Shown: positions 24,323 to 31,625 of the stretch, piece after piece
Layout: each line of letters starts with the position of its first letter
How positions within the stretch are numbered: the first letter of the stretch is position 1
Source of the DNA: Halioglobus sp.
GTDB taxonomy: Bacteria; Pseudomonadota; Gammaproteobacteria; Pseudomonadales; Halieaceae
NCBI GenBank assembly: GCA_002699145.1
Contig: PABK01000016.1
Coordinates: 1-47,792, forward strand
Direction of reading: 5' to 3'
DNA length: 47,792 bases
The notes under the pieces: model-generated
What the model was told of the DNA's origin: nothing
The model's input: the letters and a program-made list of their open reading frames with translations, nothing else
Databases searched by the model: none
Translations under genes and position numbers: made by a program

Positions 24323-25257
24323 CGCGGCGGCCGCTCCCCGCCGAGCTTTTCGCGCAGCTGCTCCACCGATGGCGTCACGGTATCGATGGGCAGCACCGGT
24401 ACCTGGTGTCGACGCAGTTCCGCCTGCACCCGCGCCATGGAACTTTCGAAGCTCGCCTCGAATTTCTCCCCCAGCCCCTGGTTCACCGGGTCTATCTCCA
24501 GTTGGTAGCGGCCGTCGCTGACCACCAGTTTTTCCGCGCTGGAGATGTCGCGCTCCAGCGGGTCGAAGACCAGGGAACAGATGATGTCGTTGTGCCGGCC
24601 GATGCGGCGGATGGCGGCCAGCGTCGCCTCGTTCCAGCCGAAGAAGTCGGAGATGAGCACCACCAGGTAGTCGTGGCCGATGGTGCGCTCCAGGGTGCGC
24701 AGGGCGTCGGCCAGCGCCGCGGGATTGCTGCTGTGCCCCGGCGCCACGGACAGCGCGTTGTTCATGTGCGCCAGGTCGCCCAGCCAGCCCATGACACGCT
24801 TCGGGTTGCGCGTCGGCCGCACTTCCACCAGGCGCTCGTCGTTGAACAGGATGGCGCCGATGCGATCCCCCACCGACAGCACACGCCACGCGGTGATGGC
24901 CGCGACCTCGGCGGCGACCACGGATTTCATCTTGCTGCGGCTGCCGAAGAACATGGCCAGGCGCTGGTCGACCACGGCGACCACCGGGCGGTCGCGCTCT
25001 TCCGTGTACACGCGCACATGGGGCTTGCCGGTGCGGTTGGTGACGCGCCAGTCCATGTTGCGGATGTCGTCGCCGGGCTGGTAGTGGCGCAGCTCGTCGA
25101 AGTCCAGGCCGCGACCGCGCAGGCGCGAGCGCTTGCGGCCGCTGAGCAGCGAGCGCAGCGGCTGCTGCGGCAGGTAGTTGAAGCCCTGCGCGGTGTAGCG
25201 CAAGCGCACCAGGGAACGCAGGCTGGTGTAGACGTTCTCGTCGGCCGCGGTCGCCAC
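24319..25257 (-). CDS. DUF58 domain protein (312 aa)
   Basis: This is a cytoplasmic DUF58 protein, which is a VWA-like fold. Hallmarks are RGRGLDFDELRHYQPGDD followed by IRNMDWRVTNRTGKPHVRVY, then PVVAVVDQRLAMFFGSR in place of the MIDAS strand. It has no TM segment, unlike some DUF58 proteins. DUF58 proteins are regular partners of MoxR ATPases and are thought to bridge the ATPase and the membrane VWA proteins. It starts with GTG at 25257, one base after the moxR stop. Confidence 0.9.
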   Translation of the reverse strand: MATAADENVYTSLRSLVRLRYTAQGFNYLPQQPLRSLLSGRKRSRLRGRGLDFDELRHYQPGDDIRNMDWRVTNRTGKPHVRVYTEERDRPVVAVVDQRLAMFFGSRSKMKSVVAAEVAAITAWRVLSVGDRIGAILFNDERLVEVRPTRNPKRVMGWLGDLAHMNNALSVAPGHSSNPAALADALRTLERTIGHDYLVVLISDFFGWNEATLAAIRRIGRHNDIICSLVFDPLERDISSAEKLVVSDGRYQLEIDPVNQGLGEKFEASFESSMARVQAELRRHQVPVLPIDTVTPSVEQLREKLGGERPPR

Positions 25258-25258
25258 G

Positions 25259-26227
25259 CTAGCCCACGGCCACCTGGGCGATGATCTCGTCGATTACGGC
25301 GTCGGCGCTGACCTTGTCGGCGAGGGCGTCGTAACTCAAGATCAGCCGGTGGCGCAGTACCGCGTGCACCACCGAGCGCACGTCCTCGGGGGTCACGTCG
25401 GGGCGTCCGTCCAGCCAGGCGCTGGCGCGGCTGGCGCGGTGCAGGGCGATACTGGCGCGCGGGCTGGAGCCGGTGTCGATCCATTGCCCCAGCCTGTCGC
25501 CGTAGCGTTCGGCCGCGCGCGTGGCGATCACCAGATCGACGATGTACTGCTCCACGGGCGCGGCCAGCTGCATCTGCTGGATGTCCGCGCGCGCGGCGAA
25601 GATATGCGCCTGGGCGATGGGCTGCGCCGGCGGCGCCGCCTGCGTCTCCTCGGATTGCAGCAGGCGCACGATGGACAGCTCGGCCTGGTCATCCGGGTAG
25701 TCGACGGCGATTTTCATCAGGAAGCGGTCCATCTGCGCCTCGGGCAGGGGGTAGGTGCCCTCCTGCTCGATGGGGTTCTGCGTGGCCAGCACCATGAACA
25801 GCTCGGGCAGCGGGTAGGTCTTGCCGGCGACCGTCACCTGCCGTTCCTCCATCGCCTCCAGCAGGGCGGCCTGCACCTTGGCCGGGGCGCGGTTGATCTC
25901 GTCCGCCAGCACCAGCTCGTTGAAGATCGGGCCGGGCTGGAACACCAGTGCCGACTCGCCCTGGTTGTCCTGGTAGATCTCGTTGCCGGTGACGTCCGAG
26001 GGCAGCAGGTCGGGGGTGAACTGGATGCGTCCCAGCCCGGACTGCAGGACGCGGGCCAGGGTCTTGATGGACCGCGTCTTGGCCGTGCCCGGCAGCCCCT
26101 CCAGCAGCACGTTGCCGTTGCACAGCAGCGCCAGCGTGAGGGTGCGCACGACCTCTTCCTGGCCGATAACGGACTGCGCCATCTGGCGCATCATGGTCTG
26201 GACGGCGTCGAGATTTTCGCTGGACAA
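25259..26227 (-). CDS. moxR: MoxR family AAA+ ATPase (322 aa)
   Basis: This is a MoxR AAA+ chaperone-type ATPase of standard length. Walker A is GLPGTAKT (44-51), Walker B lies in LVLADEINRAPAKVQAALLE, sensor 1 is in ATQNPIEQEGTYPLPEAQ, followed by MDRF and the C-terminal helical lid (SPRASIALHRASRASAWL, then VTPEDV). Such ATPases act with VWA proteins in folding, metal insertion or stress resistance. The start is TTG at 26227 with AGAGGAA 7-8 nt upstream. It is the first gene of a six-gene operon running left to 20104, in which every junction overlaps or is separated by one base. Confidence 0.95.
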   Translation of the reverse strand: MSSENLDAVQTMMRQMAQSVIGQEEVVRTLTLALLCNGNVLLEGLPGTAKTRSIKTLARVLQSGLGRIQFTPDLLPSDVTGNEIYQDNQGESALVFQPGPIFNELVLADEINRAPAKVQAALLEAMEERQVTVAGKTYPLPELFMVLATQNPIEQEGTYPLPEAQMDRFLMKIAVDYPDDQAELSIVRLLQSEETQAAPPAQPIAQAHIFAARADIQQMQLAAPVEQYIVDLVIATRAAERYGDRLGQWIDTGSSPRASIALHRASRASAWLDGRPDVTPEDVRSVVHAVLRHRLILSYDALADKVSADAVIDEIIAQVAVG

Positions 26228-26298
26228 GTGTTATTCCTCTGCGGGCAAGTGATCCTGCGCGCGGAGCGCGGCCTACGCGGGATTATAGCCGCGGGATT

Positions 26299-26847
26299 TC
26301 AGGCGGCCCAGTCGCGCTCGGCGCGGAAGCGCTGGGACAGGTAATCCATCTGGTCGGCCAGGATGCGATCCTTGGCCAGGAAGTGCCACTCCCAGGGATT
26401 GGGGCGGAACGGGATGGCCAGCAGCGGCATGTGCGCCTCTTCCGGGGTGCGATTGTCTTTCTGCCAGTTGCAGCGCTTGCACGCGGCGACAACATTTTCC
26501 CAGCGATCCGTGCCGCCACGGGAGGTGGGCAAGACGTGGTCGCGGGTCAGTTCGGCGCGGCAGAAGCGGTGACCGCAGTACAGGCAGCGGTGATCGTCGC
26601 GGCGGAACAGGGTGCGGTTGCACAGCGGCGGCGTGAAGCCCTGCACGATCCTGCCCTGGATGGCGACGATCGGTTGCAGGTCCATGCGCGAGCGTTCGCC
26701 GCTGCGCTGGCGGCCGCCGAACACCGGGGGCAGGGTGTCGCCGATACCGTAGACGACGTCACCCCTGGCGTACGCGGTGATCGCCTCGTGCAGTGTAATC
26801 CAGCCGCGCGGCTGCCCGGCCAGGTCGAGTCGCAGGATCGTTTGCAT
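26299..26847 (-). CDS. HNH endonuclease family protein (182 aa)
   Basis: The C-terminal half contains a complete HNH nuclease motif with zinc-binding Cys pairs: CLYCGHRFCRAELTRDHVLP, then SRGGTDRWENVVAACKRCN and WQKDNRTPEEA. The N-terminal half (LDLAGQPRGWITLHEAITAYA) is typical of chromosomal HNH proteins widespread in gammaproteobacteria and cyanobacteria, whose role is not known; they are not clearly restriction enzymes. ATG 26847 begins a natural N-terminus (MQTILRLDLAG). It is 71 nt upstream of moxR on the same strand and could share its transcript. Confidence 0.9.
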   Translation of the reverse strand: MQTILRLDLAGQPRGWITLHEAITAYARGDVVYGIGDTLPPVFGGRQRSGERSRMDLQPIVAIQGRIVQGFTPPLCNRTLFRRDDHRCLYCGHRFCRAELTRDHVLPTSRGGTDRWENVVAACKRCNWQKDNRTPEEAHMPLLAIPFRPNPWEWHFLAKDRILADQMDYLSQRFRAERDWAA

Positions 26848-26953
26848 GGTTGCCCACCCAAAACCTGCGCTAAACCTACTGCAAAACCGTGGCAAGTACA
26901 ATCGTGCCGCTGCACCGGGCGGTGACCGGCGCGAGCGCTCAGGGGCTCCTGTA

Positions 26954-26992
26954 GTTAGTGGCTGGTGGCTATAGTGGTTAGTGGCCAGTGGC
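26954..26992. repeat. Short GTGG-rich direct repeat
   Basis: gttagtggctggtggc (26954-26969) recurs as gttagtggccagtggc (26977-26992), 14 of 16 bases identical, 23 nt apart. It lies in the 180-nt gap between the HNH gene and the DUF4382 lipoprotein gene. Such GTGG/AGTGG arrays arise by slippage; no function is apparent. Confidence 0.5.
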
Positions 26993-27029
26993 GCAGGTGG
27001 CGCTGACAGTGGCGCGCGTCCCCGGCTGT

Positions 27030-28070
27030 TCAGCAGCTGTCATCCTCGCTGTCCAGGTCGCTGACCAGGTCGCAGTCCGTCTGTGTGCCGGCCGACAGGC
27101 TGACCTGGTAGCGCTGGCCCGTGGGCAGGGGGATGTCCAGGCCGTCGTAGTCCTGCGCCTCGTCGCCGGCGCTGTCGCAGGTGAAAGCCAGGGTGTAGTC
27201 GCCGGCGGGGAGGAAGCCGAAGTAGTACTCCCAGGTGCCGCGACCGGCATTCTCGCGCACGGTGTCGACGGCGAAGGGCGCCAGCGCACCCTCCGGCACG
27301 CTGGTGCTGCTGTCGTCGTTGAACACGTCCGCCAGGTCCTGCGCATCCAGGTCGTGGCCCTGGTAGAGGTAGACGCGGTTGCCTTCTGTGGGTTCGCTCT
27401 TGCCGTCGCAGTCGGGGCTGGCGTCGAACAGCGCCTCGTCCACCGTGCCCACCAGGCTGGCGCTGTCGCTGTTGTTTACCACGCGTATGCCCTCCTCGGA
27501 CAGCAGGTAGCTGTCGTCGTCTTCCACGTAGCTCAGCGCGCGCGCCAGCTCGAACTCGACGGTGTAGGTGGCGTCCTCGCCGCCGGCCAGGGTCATGCCG
27601 GGCAGGGTCAGCCCGTCCCCGTCCACCCGCAGGCGCTTCGTTGCGCCGCTGTCGCGTTCCAGCACAGTGGAGTCGTTGAAATCGCTGGCGCTGATTTCGA
27701 GGAAGAGCTCGCTGTAACGGCCGGGCTCGACGGCCTGGTCGCTGAACACGATCAGTTGCTGCAGACCCGGGTAGTCCAGCAGGTCGACGCGGATGTAGGG
27801 CTCGTCCACCGCGTCCAGCTCGTCGACGCTGAAGGTGTCGACGGTGACATCGCCCTGCGTGCCGCGCAGGGTGATGCTCTCCACCTGGATGAAGACCTCG
27901 GACAGGTCCTCGGGCAGGGCGTCGGAAACCCCCAGGCTGAGCAGCGCCGGGCTGTTGTCATCGTCGTCGTCACTGCTGCAATCGAAACCGCAGGTGCAGC
28001 CTCCCAGCGGCAGGGTGGCCAGCGCCAGCAGGGCCAGGCAGGCGACGAGCGGGAGCGTTGTTCTGGTCAC
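27030..28070 (-). CDS. DUF4382-type lipoprotein (346 aa)
   Basis: This is an exported lipoprotein: a hydrophobic signal from the GTG start with lipobox LGGC, then a Cys/Asp-rich segment (CTCGFDCSSDDDDD). The following LLSLGVSDALPEDLSEVFIQ and VESITLRG are characteristic of DUF4382 domains, a beta-sandwich found in surface lipoproteins of marine bacteria. A second domain (about 210-340) includes a carbohydrate-regulatory-like strand set (FGFLPAGDYTLAFTCDSAGD). The protein is very acidic. GTG 28070 is preceded by GAGGAGG, so I prefer it to an upstream start. Function unknown. Confidence 0.8.
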   Translation of the reverse strand: MTRTTLPLVACLALLALATLPLGGCTCGFDCSSDDDDDNSPALLSLGVSDALPEDLSEVFIQVESITLRGTQGDVTVDTFSVDELDAVDEPYIRVDLLDYPGLQQLIVFSDQAVEPGRYSELFLEISASDFNDSTVLERDSGATKRLRVDGDGLTLPGMTLAGGEDATYTVEFELARALSYVEDDDSYLLSEEGIRVVNNSDSASLVGTVDEALFDASPDCDGKSEPTEGNRVYLYQGHDLDAQDLADVFNDDSSTSVPEGALAPFAVDTVRENAGRGTWEYYFGFLPAGDYTLAFTCDSAGDEAQDYDGLDIPLPTGQRYQVSLSAGTQTDCDLVSDLDSEDDSC

Positions 28071-28167
28071 TGCGAAGACCTCCTCGGCGAGGGCGTCATT
28101 ATGCTGGAAACTGCGCGCCAATTGTAACCGTGCGCTTCCGCGCCCATGAGCAAACCCGCGGGATCGA

Positions 28168-28983
28168 TCACTGCCGGTAGGCCGCCGCGTACTCGATGCT
28201 GTCGCGGTTGTCGATCAGGGTGCCGTTGGGCAGTTCGTCGACACGCGCGCTGATCTCCAGCATGGCGCGGCCCAGGTCGCGGCCGGGGATGACCAGGTAG
28301 CCGGGTGTCAGCAGCATCTCTCCGAAATAGGCGAGGGCGCCGGCGCGCTCGCGGGTGGGGCGGATATAGGCGGAGCGGTAGCTGTAGGTACGCAGGTCTG
28401 TGGGCGCCGCCAGTTGCGCCAGTTCGCGCTCCGCGCGGCCCTTTTCCCGCGCCCAGTGCTGGCCGCCCTCGGGGTCGGTGCCCATGCCGGTGACGTTGTG
28501 GAAGGACATGGGGCCGTGCGTGCGTCGGGCCAGCCAGGCGCGCACAAAGGCGACGGGAAAGTCCACGTGGATGCGGGTATAGGAGGCGTCGTCGACGTTC
28601 AGTGACGAGGTGCCCAGCGCCCACAGCACCGTGTTGACCTCGCCGAGCACGGCGGCGAGGGGTGCGTAGTCGGTGAAGTCCCGGTGCATGTGCAGTTGCA
28701 GCCGGCCCGTCGCGGCGCCGGCGTCGATACGCGGCGAGGTGCTGCGCGTGACCACGTGAATCGTCTGCACGCGCGGGTCCTCCATGGCGGCCTTGAGCAG
28801 GCCGTCGCCCACCGAGCCGCTGGCGCCGAAGACCATGACCACGCGGTTGGCGTCGGGGTCGCGCAGCGGGTCCTGCGCCGGGGTGAGACTGCCCAGCGTG
28901 GCGAAGCCCCAGATATCGAAGGCCGCGACCAGCGCCAGGCATGCCAGTAGTAGAAACAGCAACGTCCTGCGCAGTATGCTCAC
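28168..28983 (-). CDS. NAD(P)-binding Rossmann protein with N-terminal membrane anchor (271 aa)
   Basis: An N-terminal hydrophobic segment (LLFLLLACLALVAAFDIW) is followed by an atypical short-chain/epimerase-like Rossmann domain with VVMVFGASGSVGDGLLKAA as the nucleotide-binding loop and later LWALGTSSLN, FHNVTGMGTD and SYRSAYIRP. The family resembles NmrA/HTATIP2-type NAD(P)-binding proteins. The catalytic Tyr-x-x-x-Lys is not clear, so it may bind cofactor without classical SDR chemistry. It starts with GTG at 28983, 18 nt after the methyltransferase stop, so the two probably form an operon. Confidence 0.75.
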   Translation of the reverse strand: MSILRRTLLFLLLACLALVAAFDIWGFATLGSLTPAQDPLRDPDANRVVMVFGASGSVGDGLLKAAMEDPRVQTIHVVTRSTSPRIDAGAATGRLQLHMHRDFTDYAPLAAVLGEVNTVLWALGTSSLNVDDASYTRIHVDFPVAFVRAWLARRTHGPMSFHNVTGMGTDPEGGQHWAREKGRAERELAQLAAPTDLRTYSYRSAYIRPTRERAGALAYFGEMLLTPGYLVIPGRDLGRAMLEISARVDELPNGTLIDNRDSIEYAAAYRQ

Positions 28984-29001
28984 GGCGAACCCTCGCGCCG
29001 G

Positions 29002-29781
29002 CTAGATCGGCCGGCAGATCATGTAGTGCTGGATGATATCGACGGGATCGTTGAGGGACTCGACCTCCCAGCCGGTGCCCTCCACCAGGCGCAGCGCGTT
29101 CTTGCGCGAGTAGATGGCCCACTTGAGCGGCTGGCTGGGGTCCCAGTCGAGAAAGTCCACCGGTTCGTCGTCCTGCACCGATTCGATGAACTCGTCCTTG
29201 CCGCCGAAGATCTTTTCCTGGTTTTCCGTCCAGTCCCTGACCACGCCGTCCCAGAACGCGTGGCCGCCCTCGGTGGCCTCGTTCAGGAACAGGCTGAAGA
29301 TGATGCGCCCGCCGGGTTTCACGTAGCGCCTGAGCATCTTCAGCATGGCGACGTAGTCGTGCGGCGCCAGGTGCGTGAACACGGAGAACAGGCAGATGAT
29401 GTCGAAACTCTCCTCGTCCAGCTGCAGCCGGGTGTTTTCGCTCAGCGGCTCCCCCTCGGGGTTGTACATCGCGTTGTGGCTGTTCAGGTACTGGAAGTGA
29501 AAGCGCGGGTCGTCCACCTCGTTTTGCAGGAACTCGATCAGGTCGGGGAAGACGTCGACGCCGACGTACTCGCCCAGCGGCAGGTCCTCCTGCTTGAAAG
29601 CCTGCACCAGCTTGCAGCCGCAGCCCATGTCCAGCACCCGCGACTGGCCCAGGTCCTGCAGGCCGAACTCGCGCGCCATCAGCTTGATCAGCGCGACGCC
29701 CTGGTTTACCGATTCCAGTTGATTGTGTTTTACATTGCCCCGGCGCAGATGGTTGGGCACCTTGAATACAACGTCAGACAT
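29002..29781 (-). CDS. Class I SAM-dependent methyltransferase (259 aa)
   Basis: The protein has a Rossmann-type methyltransferase core: motif I VLDMGCGCKLVQAF, motif II EYVGVDVFPDLIEFL, the acidic post-I and motif IV region DIICLFSVFTHLAPHDY, and a post-motif MLRRYVKPGGRIIFSLFL. The substrate is unknown. The N-terminus (VPNHLRRGNVKHNQL) and context next to a Wzz-type gene would suit a sugar or surface-molecule methyltransferase, but that is only suggestive. ATG 29781 has a clear AAGGAGA site. Confidence 0.85.
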   Translation of the reverse strand: MSDVVFKVPNHLRRGNVKHNQLESVNQGVALIKLMAREFGLQDLGQSRVLDMGCGCKLVQAFKQEDLPLGEYVGVDVFPDLIEFLQNEVDDPRFHFQYLNSHNAMYNPEGEPLSENTRLQLDEESFDIICLFSVFTHLAPHDYVAMLKMLRRYVKPGGRIIFSLFLNEATEGGHAFWDGVVRDWTENQEKIFGGKDEFIESVQDDEPVDFLDWDPSQPLKWAIYSRKNALRLVEGTGWEVESLNDPVDIIQHYMICRPI

Positions 29782-29902
29782 CTTTTCTCCTTATTGGGCG
29801 GTGACGCCTGTCCCCGGCGTACAGCATACAGCCGGTGCGTGCCCCGCGTAGCGCAGACCATAGCAGGAAACCCCGTGGCTGCATATTTACCGGCGCCGCC
29901 GC

Positions 29903-31411
29903 TCAGCCCCGTGGCGGTTCTGCATCGTCCTGCGCCGTGTCGCTGTTGTTGTCCTGTTCATCGTGATCGCCCGCCGGCGCCGCGGCATCGTCGAGCAGCG
30001 GCGTGCCGGCATGGCCCAGCGCCTGGCCGGCCAGCGGCGCCTGGGCGATCTGCCCGGCGGCCTCGGCCGGGTACATATGCACACCGGACAGGGTGACGTA
30101 GGCCGGTTGCCGGCGCGGCCCGAGAAAGCCGTACAGCCACACCGCGAGTACCGCCAGCAACAGCGCGGCGGCGAGCGTGCCGCCGAGCCAGAGGCGGTAG
30201 TCAGGTCCCAGCCGGGTGCTGTGTGCACCGGGACGGTCGATGACCGACACCTGCGGGTACCTGTCGGCGGCGTTGACCTGCACCTCGACCAGCCGCGACT
30301 GGGTCTGCCGGTTCAGTTCCTCCAGGCGCGCCAGGTCCTCGACCAGGGCCTGGTGCCGGGCGTAGATCGAGGTAAAACGCGCCGCTTCCTGCTCGTGCGC
30401 GTCCAGCTGCGCCTGTAACTCCTGCGCGGCCTGGCGGGCGGCGGCGTAGCGCTGTTGCGCCGCCGCCAGCTCGATCGCCTGCCCCTGGTCGTAGACCTCG
30501 GCGAGGTCGCCCTCCAGTTGCGCGATGCGATCCGGGATGTCGCGGAAGCGCGGCTGGCGCCGGATGTATTCCATGGTGTAGTTCTTGCTCAGGTTGGCCA
30601 GGGTCTGCTTCAACTGGCTCAATTCGCGCTCCATCGCCGCGACGCCGTCGCGCTCGCTCACCGGCACCACCTTCTTGCCCCCGGCGATCGCCCGCTCCAG
30701 GGTCTGCAGGTATGCCCTGGCGGTCACCTCGTTCTCCAGCGCCTTGTTGCGCGCCGTGTTCAGGCCCTCCAGGCGCGCCACCACCTCGTTTTCCTGCCGC
30801 TCTGCGGAGGAGATGTCGTGCTCCTGGCGGTAGTCCGCCAGGGCGTCGCGCGCCGCTTCCAGGCGCGCTTCCAGGCCGCTCAACTGGCCCTGCACGCGCT
30901 CCTCGGTCTGCGCCTGGCTGCGCGCGATTTCGGCGGCGCGCACCTCCAGGTAGACGTCTATCCAGGTGTCGACCAGGGCGGGCAGGAGGTCGCCGTCTTC
31001 CCCCTGGGCGCTCATCTCCACCAGGTTGGTATCGGCGACCGGGTCCACGCGCAGTACCTGCCTGAGGTAGCTGGCGTCGACATGCTGCGGCGTGCCCGGG
31101 CCCATGGCCTGCAGCAGCGCCGCGGTGACCTCGCCGCCCAGCAGGATGCGCCGCTGGATGGCGACGCTCTGGATGTCCGCGTTTTGCGCGTCGTCGTCGA
31201 TGTCCGCCGGCGCGCTCATCAACACCGTGGCGCTGGCGCGGTACAGGGCGGGCTGCAGCAGGGTCAGCAGCAGCCCCAGGGCCAGGGCGACGAGGAAGGT
31301 GATGCCGAACAGTCGCGCACGGGTAGACTGGCGCAGCGGCGCAGCGGGCTCCGCGCCGGGGTAGGGCGAGAGGCGCGGCATATCCACGGGTGGCGGCAGT
31401 TCCCTGTCCAT
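29903..31411 (-). CDS. Wzz/GNVR-type polysaccharide chain-length protein (502 aa)
   Basis: Topology is that of polysaccharide co-polymerases: TM1 near residues 32-52 (RLFGITFLVALALGLLLTLL), a long periplasmic part with the Wzz domain (YRASATVLMSAP), an extended coiled coil from about 190 to 400 (alternating Ala/Glu/Gln/Arg-rich heptads), the GNVR-like segment LNRQTQSRLVEVQVNAADR, then TM2 near 430-450 and an acidic cytoplasmic tail. There is no C-terminal tyrosine kinase domain. It would control exopolysaccharide chain length or export. ATG 31411 gives a natural N-terminus; the frame extends upstream without family likeness. Other polysaccharide genes are not adjacent. Confidence 0.85.
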   Translation of the reverse strand: MDRELPPPVDMPRLSPYPGAEPAAPLRQSTRARLFGITFLVALALGLLLTLLQPALYRASATVLMSAPADIDDDAQNADIQSVAIQRRILLGGEVTAALLQAMGPGTPQHVDASYLRQVLRVDPVADTNLVEMSAQGEDGDLLPALVDTWIDVYLEVRAAEIARSQAQTEERVQGQLSGLEARLEAARDALADYRQEHDISSAERQENEVVARLEGLNTARNKALENEVTARAYLQTLERAIAGGKKVVPVSERDGVAAMERELSQLKQTLANLSKNYTMEYIRRQPRFRDIPDRIAQLEGDLAEVYDQGQAIELAAAQQRYAAARQAAQELQAQLDAHEQEAARFTSIYARHQALVEDLARLEELNRQTQSRLVEVQVNAADRYPQVSVIDRPGAHSTRLGPDYRLWLGGTLAAALLLAVLAVWLYGFLGPRRQPAYVTLSGVHMYPAEAAGQIAQAPLAGQALGHAGTPLLDDAAAPAGDHDEQDNNSDTAQDDAEPPRG

Positions 31412-31625
31412 GTGGGGGTGGTGGCTCCAAGGGTTTGCGCCAGTATATATCCTCGCCCCTGCCGGCGCCCCTGTCGCCGCGTCGACTCTGTGCGCCAGGT
31501 CACACCGGCGACGCGCGCCGCGGCTTTGACTTGGCCCGCGGGAGCCTCTAGCCTGTGCGATGCCCGGCGTGCAGTCCGGGTGCAGCGCCGACATATCTAC
31601 CCGTCATAACAACAAGGTGAGCCCG

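Noticed and set aside
26299-26847. HNH gene as part of a restriction or anti-phage system
   Set aside because: No methyltransferase, helicase or other defence partner is adjacent; the protein resembles widespread chromosomal HNH proteins.
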